Assembly: GCF_001486505.1 (NCBI RefSeq) | Contig: NZ_LN909066.1 | Location: 509,795 to 573,794, forward strand | From: Paenibacillus rubinfantis | GTDB taxonomy: Bacteria > Bacillota > Bacilli > Paenibacillales > Paenibacillaceae | Reading direction: 5' to 3' | DNA: 64,000 nt | Shown: in pieces, positions 1-7,838 of the stretch | How positions within the stretch are numbered: position 1 is the first letter of the stretch | How the letters are laid out: every line of letters begins with the position of its first letter | Program-made: the position numbers and the translations under genes | Notes under the pieces: generated by a model | The model's input: the letters and a program-made list of their open reading frames with translations, nothing else | Database searches by the model: none | Told to the model about the DNA's origin: nothing

Positions 1-371
1 AGAATGGCCACCATGATAATGCCCCCGATGGTGCTCGACAGGGCCGTGGGATAGTAGAAAATATTTTTAAATCCGCCAACCCAGGCGCTGTTCTTAATCA
101 AAACGGCCAACAGCAGTGGCAGCGCCAGCGTAAACACAAGGGAAAACACAACCCAGATGACGGTGTTCATGAGAGAAATTTTGAAGTTAGCATCCTGAAA
201 CAGATGGCGATAATTCTCGATGCCCACAAACCGCATGGCGGAAAATCCGTCGTATTCATAGAAGCTAAGGCGCAAGGTATATCCAATGGATGTGACAAAG
301 AAGACGGCAACCAGCACAACGGCCGGCAGCAGATAAAGATAGTTCGTCCAAGCAAAGTTGCTTTTCTTCAA
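1..371 (-). CDS. Sugar ABC transporter permease, CUT1 family, N-terminal part (runs off window)
   Basis: Inner-membrane permease subunit of a carbohydrate importer; only the first ~123 residues are present because the gene leaves the left edge. The visible part begins with a short basic stretch (MKKSNFAWTNY), a first membrane segment (LYLLPAVVLVAVFF), the family-typical YTLRLSFY and 'VGIENYR' motifs, and a second hydrophobic span. The start is TTG at 371, chosen because GAAGGAGTGAGGGG lies just upstream and no ATG fits. It follows the binding-protein gene by 25 bases on the same strand, so it belongs to the operon that begins with the ROK kinase. A second permease is expected beyond the edge. 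Family assignment is firm; substrate is unknown. Confidence 0.85.
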   Translation of the reverse strand, partial: MKKSNFAWTNYLYLLPAVVLVAVFFVTSIGYTLRLSFYEYDGFSAMRFVGIENYRHLFQDANFKISLMNTVIWVVFSLVFTLALPLLLAVLIKNSAWVGGFKNIFYYPTALSSTIGGIIMVAI

Positions 372-396
372 GAGAACCCCCTCACTCCTTCGTAAT

Positions 397-1689
397 TTAA
401 CCGAATACTTCGTCCGCCTTGGCTTGAATGTTATTCAGCACTTCGTCAATCGCTGCCCCGCTGTACATAAAGCGAGAGAGCTCATCCAGGGCTGTATTTC
501 GCACATCTTCGGGAGTATTCTCATAGAAACGAAGCAGGAGCTGGTAATGTTCTGAATCCCCCGTCATCTCCAAAATGTTCTGAATCGTCTGATTCTCCAC
601 CGATACCGCACTGACGTTAGCGATACCGAGGTCGTTGACCATCACAGATTGGGTTTCGGGTTTGTAGAAGCTGCGCAACGCGGCAAGAGCCTGTTCTTTG
701 GAGGCGCTGGCTTCGGTAACAACAATCGGCGAGGCTTCGAAGAAGATCGTCCCTTTCCCGTCATTCATACTGGGCAGGACAAAGGCGTCAATATGGGTTT
801 CCGGCTCCATGCCGTAATCGTCCTGCAACCCGGTTACCGTTGGGCTGTCCTCCAAGATCATGGCGACGACGCCTGTAGCAAACTCCTTGTGAAGGTCGCT
901 GTAGACAATCGGTTCCCCAAAATAACCTTTATCAAACATCTCTCTCCAGATCCCCATCACTTCCTTCACAGCCTCGTCTGTGTAGGGTTTAGTGCCGTCG
1001 CAAAGATCCAAATACAACTGAGGATCATAGGCGGCGATCAACTGCTGGAACCAGATGAAGCTAGCCCAGGAATCGTTCTTCAAGCCAATCGGGGTGACGC
1101 CGCTGGCTTTGAGCTTCTCGCAAGCCTCCAGAAACTCTTCGAATGTCGTAGGAACAGCCACGCCGGCAGCCTCAAACACCTTCACATTATAAAGAACCGA
1201 TGCGTAGCGGAGACTGTATGGAGCCGCATACACTTTCCCGTCCACGGTAAAAGCATCTTTGACATCGGCAGCAACCCCATCGGCGATGTAGTTGTCCCAT
1301 TCGGCAGACAAATCCGCCAGCTTACCGTTCTTGGCCAGTGTTTCCAATTGGGGGCCGCTCCACCAGGTAAACAAGCCCGGAGCGCCGGGGTCGTCGATCG
1401 TTTGTTGGATGGAGGTCTGATAAGCCGCCACATCCGGATAATTGGTGAACACGACCTCAATCCCTGAATCCTTCTGCCACACTTCGGACAAGCGAGCCGC
1501 CTTTTCGGCATCCCCCAGTTTATCCAGCCAAAACTCTACTTTTCCACCGGTCTTGGCGGGTGGATTCTCCGATGTAGCGGAATTTGGGGTGTTACCGTTA
1601 CCGGAGGAATTCCCCCCACCACATGCTGCAAGGATCCCTGTCATCAGAATAACGAAAAGAATGATGGACAAATTTTTTTTGCCAGACAT
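397..1689 (-). CDS. Extracellular solute-binding lipoprotein of a sugar ABC importer
   Basis: Captures a sugar outside the cell and delivers it to the membrane permeases. The protein (430 residues) opens with a lipoprotein signal peptide ending in the lipobox LAAC, followed by a Gly/Ser/Asn-rich linker, then a family 1 (MalE-like) binding fold with motifs such as GVAVPTTFEEF and a C-terminal run ending NNIQAKADEVFG. I start it at ATG 1689 because AAGGGGGAGGG sits eight bases upstream; a longer reading frame to 1776 would add 29 residues with no ribosome site and no signal-peptide logic. It lies between the kinase gene and the permease gene, same strand. Substrate cannot be told from sequence. 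Confidence 0.9.
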   Translation of the reverse strand: MSGKKNLSIILFVILMTGILAACGGGNSSGNGNTPNSATSENPPAKTGGKVEFWLDKLGDAEKAARLSEVWQKDSGIEVVFTNYPDVAAYQTSIQQTIDDPGAPGLFTWWSGPQLETLAKNGKLADLSAEWDNYIADGVAADVKDAFTVDGKVYAAPYSLRYASVLYNVKVFEAAGVAVPTTFEEFLEACEKLKASGVTPIGLKNDSWASFIWFQQLIAAYDPQLYLDLCDGTKPYTDEAVKEVMGIWREMFDKGYFGEPIVYSDLHKEFATGVVAMILEDSPTVTGLQDDYGMEPETHIDAFVLPSMNDGKGTIFFEASPIVVTEASASKEQALAALRSFYKPETQSVMVNDLGIANVSAVSVENQTIQNILEMTGDSEHYQLLLRFYENTPEDVRNTALDELSRFMYSGAAIDEVLNNIQAKADEVFG

Positions 1690-1781
1690 ACCATTACCCT
1701 CCCCCTTGTTAGTCGGTACATTTGAACCCGCAGCACGATGTGCAACTTTAGCGGGTTTGTAGACAAAACGTGTCATTGACC

Positions 1782-2753
1782 TTACTTCACAGCCGTTGCT
1801 TGATACCCTTTCAAGTAAGCTGCGCCAAGGAGTCCGGCATCATTGTTAAGTTTAGCGATCGTCAGTTGCGGCAGCGGAACCTGCTTGCAGTACACCCCCT
1901 TATTTACATGGGCAAGGATGGGCTGCAACAGATAGTCCCCTTCGCTGCTAATTCCACCGCCGATGACAATCATCTCAGGCTGAAACACATTAATGATGTC
2001 GATGATTCCCTCTGACACATAAAAGTAATATCTGTCCAGCAGCTTTAAAGCTGCCTCATCGTGTTGTCTGGCGGTATCAAAAATGTTCCTCCCGTTGAAG
2101 TGCCCGGAGCGTCTCTTCACCTCGGCCAGAAGGGAATCCGGAAATTGCGCTGCTATCTCCTCCGCCATTCGAATCAGCGCCGTAATCGAGGCATAGGATT
2201 CCCAGCAGCCTTGCCGCCCGCAGGTGCATGGCACCCCCCTGGATACAACAACCATATGTCCGACAGCATTGGCCGCCGAGTTAAATCCGCTATGAATCCG
2301 TCCGCCAAGGATAATCCCCCCGCCAACGCCAGTGCCCAGTGTAACGGTCACCGATGAATTTGTCCCTTGGGACGCTCCGCAGAGATACTCTCCCAAGGCA
2401 GCGCAATTGGCGTCGTTGTCCACATAGATTTCCTTGGGCACATAAGTCTGCAGCGTTTTTACAAGAGGTACGTTCTCCCAGGCAATATTATTGGAGTAGA
2501 TCACTTCCCCCTTTTGCTGATCCAAAATTCCCGGGCAGCCAAGGCCAATTGCCTCCACTTCCTCGAGCCCGATTCCAGCTAGGTCCAGAACAGAATAAAT
2601 GGAATCCGCAACATCACGCAGTACCTCCGAATATGGACGTCCCCCCCTTGTATCAAAACTGACTTTTGAAAGAATGGTCTTATCTTCTCCTACCAGCGCG
2701 CATGAAACCTTCGTGCCGCCAATATCCACCCCTATCCGCATAGCAAAATCCAT
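1782..2753 (-). CDS. ROK family sugar kinase (glucokinase-like)
   Basis: Phosphorylates a hexose with ATP in the cytoplasm, presumably the sugar brought in by the transporter encoded just downstream. About 323 residues, normal for ROK kinases. The N-terminal phosphate loop DIGGTKVS, the catalytic DNDANCAALGE region, the TLGTGVGGG loop and the zinc-binding ROK signature CTCGRQGCWE are all intact, which separates it from ROK repressors that lose the ATP loop. Start is uncertain: GTG 2756 and ATG 2753 lie almost on top of a GGAG, while ATG 2741 gives the more usual MRIGVDIGG beginning. It is the first gene of the operon and is transcribed from the promoter at 2873-2902. Exact sugar unknown. Confidence 0.9.
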   Translation of the reverse strand: MDFAMRIGVDIGGTKVSCALVGEDKTILSKVSFDTRGGRPYSEVLRDVADSIYSVLDLAGIGLEEVEAIGLGCPGILDQQKGEVIYSNNIAWENVPLVKTLQTYVPKEIYVDNDANCAALGEYLCGASQGTNSSVTVTLGTGVGGGIILGGRIHSGFNSAANAVGHMVVVSRGVPCTCGRQGCWESYASITALIRMAEEIAAQFPDSLLAEVKRRSGHFNGRNIFDTARQHDEAALKLLDRYYFYVSEGIIDIINVFQPEMIVIGGGISSEGDYLLQPILAHVNKGVYCKQVPLPQLTIAKLNNDAGLLGAAYLKGYQATAVK

Positions 2754-2844
2754 CACTCCATTCGTATCCCCGCAGGTCCTATCCGATCGCTTGATTCACG
2801 TTGTCCCGAAACCGCGAAGAGGCCGCGATTCCTTACGGGAATAT

Positions 2845-2869
2845 CAAATAGTAAATATCTCTTACTAAT
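2845..2869. promoter_or_regulatory. Probable repressor operator, copy 1
   Basis: Near-palindrome ATAGTAA-N7-TTACTAAT at the expected start point of the minus-strand sugar operon. Read on the minus strand it contains ATATTTACTATTTG, which recurs exactly, in the other orientation, at 2982-2995. The half-site resembles the TTAGT/ACTAA arms bound by XylR-type ROK repressors; the divergent ROK gene is the likely binder (inference). Confidence 0.5.
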
Positions 2870-2872
2870 TGG

Positions 2873-2902
2873 ATTATAAAACCGCTTTCAAATAGATGTC
2901 AA
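2873..2902 (-). promoter_or_regulatory. SigA promoter of the kinase-transporter operon
   Basis: On the minus strand TTGACA (2902-2897), an 18-base spacer, then TATAAT (2878-2873): both hexamers are perfect consensus. Transcription would begin near 2866, giving a leader of about 113 bases. Confidence 0.75.
2877..2890 (-). promoter_or_regulatory. cre site (CcpA operator) between -35 and -10
   Basis: Minus-strand TGAAAGCGGTTTTA matches the cre consensus TGNAARCGNWWWCA at 13 of 14 positions and lies inside the promoter spacer, a position that would block RNA polymerase and give glucose repression. Confidence 0.6.
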
Positions 2903-2970
2903 TACGTTTATACAAATAGGTAATGTAATATTTTTCGCAATAATACCCCGATATAAGGAATCTAACTATA

Positions 2971-2995
2971 TTTAATAACTTATATTTACTATTTG
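2971..2995. promoter_or_regulatory. Probable repressor operator, copy 2
   Basis: Contains ATATTTACTATTTG (2982-2995), a 14-base exact copy in opposite orientation to copy 1, preceded by TTTAATAA which partly matches the other arm. It lies 70-80 bases before the -10 of the ROK regulator gene, so it may serve autoregulation or looping with copy 1. Confidence 0.45.
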
Positions 2996-3063
2996 GTTAT
3001 CTAATAGCGATAAACACTGAAAGAATGTTGGGATTTTGCAAAGGTACGAACCTTGTTTGATTG

Positions 3064-3072
3064 TGATATAAT
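3064..3072 (+). promoter_or_regulatory. Extended -10 promoter of the ROK regulator
   Basis: TGATATAAT is a perfect TG-N-TATAAT extended -10; no good -35 is seen at the right distance, as is common for extended -10 promoters. Confidence 0.5.
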
Positions 3073-3134
3073 ACGAGTAATATACTTTCAAATTGTATAG
3101 GGACATTTATTCTTACATATTGGAGATGGCATCA

Positions 3135-4310
3135 ATGCGGGGCGTAAATCATCAGAATATGATCGAAACCAATAAGTTTCTCATCCTCAAAACCATCGCA
3201 ACCTCTGGCCCAATATCCAGAATCGAGCTGAGCAAACAAACCCAGCTGAGCAAAATGACCATCACTTCGCTGATTGCTGATTTTTTGGAGGAAGGCATCG
3301 TACGCGAATGCGGGACGAGCGCTTCAACCTCGGGCCGGCGTCCGACCTTGTTGGAGGTGGTCCCCGACAGTTTGCTGACCCTGGGCATCAGCGTAGGGCG
3401 GGACTATTTGCAGGTTGGAGTAATCAATCTGACCGGCGCTATTGTTCTTCACAATCAGGTGCCGATCGGGCAATTTACGACCGAGGACAGCTTTCTAAGC
3501 GGCTTGCTGGCGATGTGCGAGGTGATTCTCCAAAATGTCCCCATTGAGAAGGTCTGGGGCATCGGGATCGCGAGTATTGGCCCGATCAATATGACGGAAG
3601 GCGTTATCATCGATCCGCCGGATTTTAATATCGACATCATCCATATCGTTCCCCGGTTAAAGGAGCGTTGGAATCTCCCGGTTTATATTGAAAACGATAT
3701 GGCGGTATCCGCCCTGGCGGAGATGTATTACGGAGGCGGGAAGCAGTATAACAACTTCGTGTATGTGGGGGTCACGGCCGGGATCGGCGGGGGAGTCATT
3801 CTCAATCAGCGCTTGTATACCGGCACGAATGGGCTAGCCTCGATTATCGGGCATATGATTGTGCAGACGGATGGGGAGTTATGCGCCTGCGGGCAGCACG
3901 GTTGCTTGGAGGCCATGAGCAGCGTACGCGCAACCCTCCATTGGGCGCATCAGAATGGCGCACCGCACGATATGGACTGGATGCAACTGCTGCTCAAGGC
4001 CGAAGCCGGCGATGCGATCTGCTCCGCCGCGTTGGAACGGATGAATCGTTATCTGCTGAGCGGCCTGATCAATATCGTAAATCTATATGACCCGGAGTGT
4101 ATCTTTATCGGGGGCGACCTGTGGTTCGCCAAAGACCCGCTGTTTCAGCATTTTGAGCAGGAGGTTAATGCCCGCATCATCGCCGCAGGCAACCGCCGTA
4201 AAGTCCAGGTCGCCCGTTCCAAATTCCCTGGAAATGCGTTCTTCATCGGCACCGCCGCCCTCGTTATGGAAAACAACCTCGAGTACCGTAGGGTGAATGG
4301 GAACGGATGA
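3135..4310 (+). CDS. ROK family transcriptional repressor (XylR/NagC type)
   Basis: Sugar-responsive repressor. Residues about 10-65 form a winged helix-turn-helix (PISRIELSKQTQLSKMT, then the wing SGRRPTLLEV); the rest is a ROK fold of normal length (391 residues in all). The zinc signature CACGQHGCLE is intact, but the ATP loop DxGxT found in kinases is replaced by GISVGRDY, so it is a sensor and not an enzyme. I chose ATG 3135, preceded by GGAG at nine bases; an upstream TTG at 3093 has no ribosome site and overlaps the promoter region. It is transcribed away from the kinase/transporter operon and very likely controls it through the paired operators between them (inference from arrangement). 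Confidence 0.88.
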   Translation: MRGVNHQNMIETNKFLILKTIATSGPISRIELSKQTQLSKMTITSLIADFLEEGIVRECGTSASTSGRRPTLLEVVPDSLLTLGISVGRDYLQVGVINLTGAIVLHNQVPIGQFTTEDSFLSGLLAMCEVILQNVPIEKVWGIGIASIGPINMTEGVIIDPPDFNIDIIHIVPRLKERWNLPVYIENDMAVSALAEMYYGGGKQYNNFVYVGVTAGIGGGVILNQRLYTGTNGLASIIGHMIVQTDGELCACGQHGCLEAMSSVRATLHWAHQNGAPHDMDWMQLLLKAEAGDAICSAALERMNRYLLSGLINIVNLYDPECIFIGGDLWFAKDPLFQHFEQEVNARIIAAGNRRKVQVARSKFPGNAFFIGTAALVMENNLEYRRVNGNG

Positions 4311-4340
4311 GGCGACGGCCTTGACCATGCCGTGAGAATA

Positions 4341-4392
4341 AAAAATCGCCTATATCCTGGCCAAGTGGTCAAGATACAGGCTATCTTTTATT
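4341..4392. terminator. Bidirectional intrinsic terminator
   Basis: A 15-base-pair stem with three mismatches (GCCTATATCCTGGCC / GGTCAAGATACAGGC) with TTTTTT on the minus-strand side and CTTTTATT on the plus side. It ends both the ROK regulator and the convergent dehydrogenase gene. Confidence 0.7.
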
Positions 4393-4419
4393 ACTCCGTT
4401 TTTATTATTCCACTCCCCA

Positions 4420-5409
4420 TTAAAGGACAAGCTTTATGCCGATGAGTTGCTCACTTAACGTCCAGAGACGATCCGCATCTGCCTCATTAACAGCCCATTC
4501 GGATACCCCTGGCGTGTGTGGCGTATCTGTAATGCCTGCAATATCCCCATTCTCGCAATAGACGCCACCCATGCCATCCAACTGAGGATGGGCGGCACAC
4601 CATACGATTGTGGCTGCCCCTTCTTCCATTGTTTTGATTTCATCCGTATACGCAGCGAAAGCGCGTTCTCCCCGCTCATTTAGGGCGCCCATGGCTCTTA
4701 ATTCATCCTCGCTTAAATAACGGGCCAAATCCGTCTCTGCAATCGTTCCAGGATGGACGGAAAATGCTCGTACACCATGAGCTTTCCCCCTCTTATCCAG
4801 TCCCACCGCAAACAATGCATTAGCGGTCTTGGATTGTGCATAAGCAATCCATTTATCATAATCGCGCGTATTAAAATGGGGGTCCTCAAAATCAAAAGCA
4901 CTCAGTTGCAAAGCGCGCGACGATACCGAAACAACTCTTGCGCCCTCTCCCCTTTTTAGTGCCGGCCATAGCTTTAAAACAAGATGAAAATGTCCTAGAT
5001 GATTTGTGGCCAACTGAGATTCATACCCCCTTGAATCGCGAACTAGCGGAGAGGCCATAACACCTGCCGAATTGATCAGAATGTGTAATGGTCGATCAGA
5101 GGCTATAAACCGATTAGCAAACTCATCGATGGACACCGGATCCATAAGATCCATCTGCTCGAGCTCCAGTTTAGGAATCTCTTTGAGAGCCTCACGTGCT
5201 TTATCAAGATTACGAGTGGGCACGATGATCGTTGCTCCTGCGGAAGCAAGGGCTTTAACGGCTTCCAAGCCTAACCCGGAATAACCTCCTGTCACGATCG
5301 CATTTTTTCCCTCCAGGTTCAATCCACTGATTACATCTAGTGCGGTTGTCCTTGGCCCGAAACCGGAAAATATAGGTTTTTGAAGCTCTAAATGCTTTGG
5401 CATTGTCAT
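4420..5409 (-). CDS. Short-chain dehydrogenase/reductase (retinol dehydrogenase-like)
   Basis: NAD(P)-dependent oxidoreductase of the SDR family, 329 residues. Cofactor loop TGGYSGLG sits near residue 40, the structural NSAG motif near 114, and the catalytic YAQSK (Tyr and Lys) near 190, preceded by the Ser of VSVSSRA. The N-terminal extension of about 30 residues and the overall length resemble the extended 'WW-oxidoreductase/protochlorophyllide reductase-like' group. Start ATG 5409 has GGAGG eight bases before it. It stands alone between two terminator/intergenic gaps, so context gives no substrate. Confidence 0.88.
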   Translation of the reverse strand: MTMPKHLELQKPIFSGFGPRTTALDVISGLNLEGKNAIVTGGYSGLGLEAVKALASAGATIIVPTRNLDKAREALKEIPKLELEQMDLMDPVSIDEFANRFIASDRPLHILINSAGVMASPLVRDSRGYESQLATNHLGHFHLVLKLWPALKRGEGARVVSVSSRALQLSAFDFEDPHFNTRDYDKWIAYAQSKTANALFAVGLDKRGKAHGVRAFSVHPGTIAETDLARYLSEDELRAMGALNERGERAFAAYTDEIKTMEEGAATIVWCAAHPQLDGMGGVYCENGDIAGITDTPHTPGVSEWAVNEADADRLWTLSEQLIGIKLVL

Positions 5410-5571
5410 ATCAGCAGCCTCCAGGATGTTATAAATTGGGTTGTAAAAAAGAAGATGCGGCGATTTCTAGTATCAGGTAAACTTAGCTCGCCTTGAGGAA
5501 CACTATATCAGGTATTCGGAAATGATATAAGAAGGCTATTTTATTTCATATGCTTTAGGAAAATAAAGCTC

Positions 5572-6651
5572 CTATCCTTCTGTTCGCTTGAAGAGATAGA
5601 CGACCCAAAGCAACAATGGAATAACAACAGCGCATATCGGGACAACAAACAAGTTCCATAATTGAAAGAACACTTTCATGTAAGTTGGCCCATGTAAGTT
5701 CAAGGCTATCACCATAATCGTAGGGATGACAAACCAAACCATCCGCTTCCAGTTTTTAAGTTTCAACCATTGAGACATTTCATAACTCGCGACAAAAGCA
5801 AAGCAAGATAATTTGATCACGGTACCGAATATGGCGATAAATATAAAGAAAACATCCAAATTCTGGATGAAATCCATAATATCAATCGCTCTTATCATTA
5901 CAAAAATAGGAGTATTCAGTTTCATCGTTAGTTCAGGGCCTAAAACCATGGTACACATCATCATTGCTAATGTAACTAAAAGCGACGCCATTCCAGCAGC
6001 AGCCGCAGAATACGATGGCACTTGTTTGGGATCGGACATAAATGAGGACAATACCAACAGAATAACCGCTTGTCCCCCAAGCAATGGAGCAAAAGGAACC
6101 ATCCCTTGTAATATCGTAATTCCTCCGTGATCAACATATATGGGCAATAACCTCTCTACTCGGATATTGCTCCAATTTAAAATAAAACTTAAAAAAGTAA
6201 GGAAGTAGAGGATCGGCCCCGTAATTTCGCTAAATCGGCCAATGTTCGCAATTCCCCCATAAGTTAAATAAAAGGTTATGCTAATCAATACGACCATGAT
6301 CGCCCATGTTGGCGTTCCGTTTAGGAGTATACTTTGTATAAAATCAACCTGTGCACGAACCACAACGGAGGTAATTCCGATAAAGGCGCAAAAATAGGGT
6401 AAAGTGATGATTCTTCCCAACCACTTACCGAGAAGCTTTCGACATACCTGAAACAAAGATTGACCCGGATGTAGGCGTGCCAACCTGCCCAGAAGGATCG
6501 TAATAAGCACTCCTGCTACTCCTGACGCCAGCAAGGATATCCATGCATCTTGGTGCACAATCGAAATCGTTGGAGTTAACACAACACCGATTGCCATAAC
6601 GGAATAAATCGTTGCAAGCATCCAAAATAGCTGTGAACCTTTTATTTTCAC
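5572..6651 (-). CDS. Spore germination permease, GerAB/GerBB family
   Basis: Membrane subunit of a nutrient germinant receptor in the spore inner membrane; the subfamily belongs to the APC amino-acid transporter superfamily and helps decide germinant specificity. About 359 residues with ten hydrophobic segments and the typical opening KIKGSQLFWMLATIYS. The listed GTG start at 6651 is chosen because AGGAGA stands nine bases upstream; an in-frame ATG at 6669 would add six Arg-rich residues and has no ribosome site. It is the last gene of a three-gene ger operon, 31 bases after gerC. Confidence 0.9.
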   Translation of the reverse strand: MKIKGSQLFWMLATIYSVMAIGVVLTPTISIVHQDAWISLLASGVAGVLITILLGRLARLHPGQSLFQVCRKLLGKWLGRIITLPYFCAFIGITSVVVRAQVDFIQSILLNGTPTWAIMVVLISITFYLTYGGIANIGRFSEITGPILYFLTFLSFILNWSNIRVERLLPIYVDHGGITILQGMVPFAPLLGGQAVILLVLSSFMSDPKQVPSYSAAAAGMASLLVTLAMMMCTMVLGPELTMKLNTPIFVMIRAIDIMDFIQNLDVFFIFIAIFGTVIKLSCFAFVASYEMSQWLKLKNWKRMVWFVIPTIMVIALNLHGPTYMKVFFQLWNLFVVPICAVVIPLLLWVVYLFKRTEG

Positions 6652-6682
6652 GGATCGTCTTCTCCTCATGATTCAATCCAGG

Positions 6683-7828
6683 TTAATATTTCATCGATCG
6701 ATTGGCTTGCCCAGGGTCATCGCATCTAACATTAATACTCATCGAAATCTGGAGCTCGGGAAAAATACGTTCCCAATGCTCTTGATGGACCTTCCATTGC
6801 TTTGGCAGCTGGTGATGAACCTTTTCCCCAAACCCAAAGATATCGGTCCGATACTTCTCTTGAACCATGGCAACAAGATTCATGACCTCTTGCTTTATAG
6901 TTTTCTGAAGTTCCTTCTCGATGATTTGAAGGTCCGCAGCTTTAGTGGGGTCAAGGTCCGTATTATTCTCGACGATGGTTCCCTTCCCGGTCAGTTGGAT
7001 ATGGATTTGGATATCATCGCCGGACATTTGAGCACGAATCTGACTTTTCAAAAAATTCAAAATCACACTTAAATTGTTCTCCTTCTCTCGAATGGAAAAG
7101 ATATAAACAAAACTGTCTTGCCTGTTCGTAATCCAATTCGCGTAGGCGGATTCCTGACTGTCCAGGAACCCAACCAATTTCAAATGGTTATTGTTGTTGA
7201 AAATGGCAGATCCGACGTAATGGGGCTTCGAAGAAGGCGATAAGCCGATAGCTGGCACCAACGGGTGAATACCACGGCTTAAAGAGTCAGCCAGCAAATC
7301 CCGGAAATAAGTATGTCTGATATGTAAGATTTCCTCTTGCCGCGTCAGCGATGTTTGAGTGAAGGAGTCAAAGATGGGATCCGAAGTAAAAATATCTTTG
7401 GCTCGTCCATCCTTCACAACAAATACTTTCGATCGCAGTTCTGATTTGGGATTACGGACGATCTCGTCGAGCAGGTTATCTATCCCGTGTTCAGCCATTT
7501 TCTGTCCGATCAGCAATACCTCTCGATGTCCTACAAACATCTCTCTGGAAAGTTCATTTTGTAAATGATGCAAACTGTCATATAGACTTGTGCCGCTTGC
7601 ACTCATGGTTAGAAAAGCCCTGTTCCCCTTTGCTCCCCCACCTGCATCTAGCCCTCCCGAATTTGCGGGTATAGCGATTTGGGTCGTAACTAGAATATGT
7701 CCGTTTTCCTCGATATCCCATCCATCTCCCAAATTAAAGGCGAGGTGGTCGGGTTCATTTAAAGTCCAGCAACCGGTTATGGAACACATCAGGAATATGA
7801 TTGAGCTAACCTTTAATGTTAATTTCAT
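6683..7828 (-). CDS. Spore germination lipoprotein, GerAC family
   Basis: Lipid-anchored subunit of the germinant receptor on the outer face of the spore inner membrane. The signal peptide MKLTLKVSSIIFLMC runs into the lipobox ITGC, followed by the family-typical WTLNEPDHLAF. Length 381 residues is normal. Start ATG 7828 is supported by AGGTGG six bases upstream and by the signal peptide; a longer frame upstream overlaps gerA and is ignored. It follows the gerA-type gene by ten bases and precedes the permease gene. Germinant unknown. Confidence 0.9.
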   Translation of the reverse strand: MKLTLKVSSIIFLMCSITGCWTLNEPDHLAFNLGDGWDIEENGHILVTTQIAIPANSGGLDAGGGAKGNRAFLTMSASGTSLYDSLHHLQNELSREMFVGHREVLLIGQKMAEHGIDNLLDEIVRNPKSELRSKVFVVKDGRAKDIFTSDPIFDSFTQTSLTRQEEILHIRHTYFRDLLADSLSRGIHPLVPAIGLSPSSKPHYVGSAIFNNNNHLKLVGFLDSQESAYANWITNRQDSFVYIFSIREKENNLSVILNFLKSQIRAQMSGDDIQIHIQLTGKGTIVENNTDLDPTKAADLQIIEKELQKTIKQEVMNLVAMVQEKYRTDIFGFGEKVHHQLPKQWKVHQEHWERIFPELQISMSINVRCDDPGQANRSMKY

Positions 7829-7838
7829 CGTGATCCAC

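Noticed and set aside
649..1467. 272-codon plus-strand frame
   Set aside because: Antisense to the binding-lipoprotein gene; no ribosome site, shadow composition.
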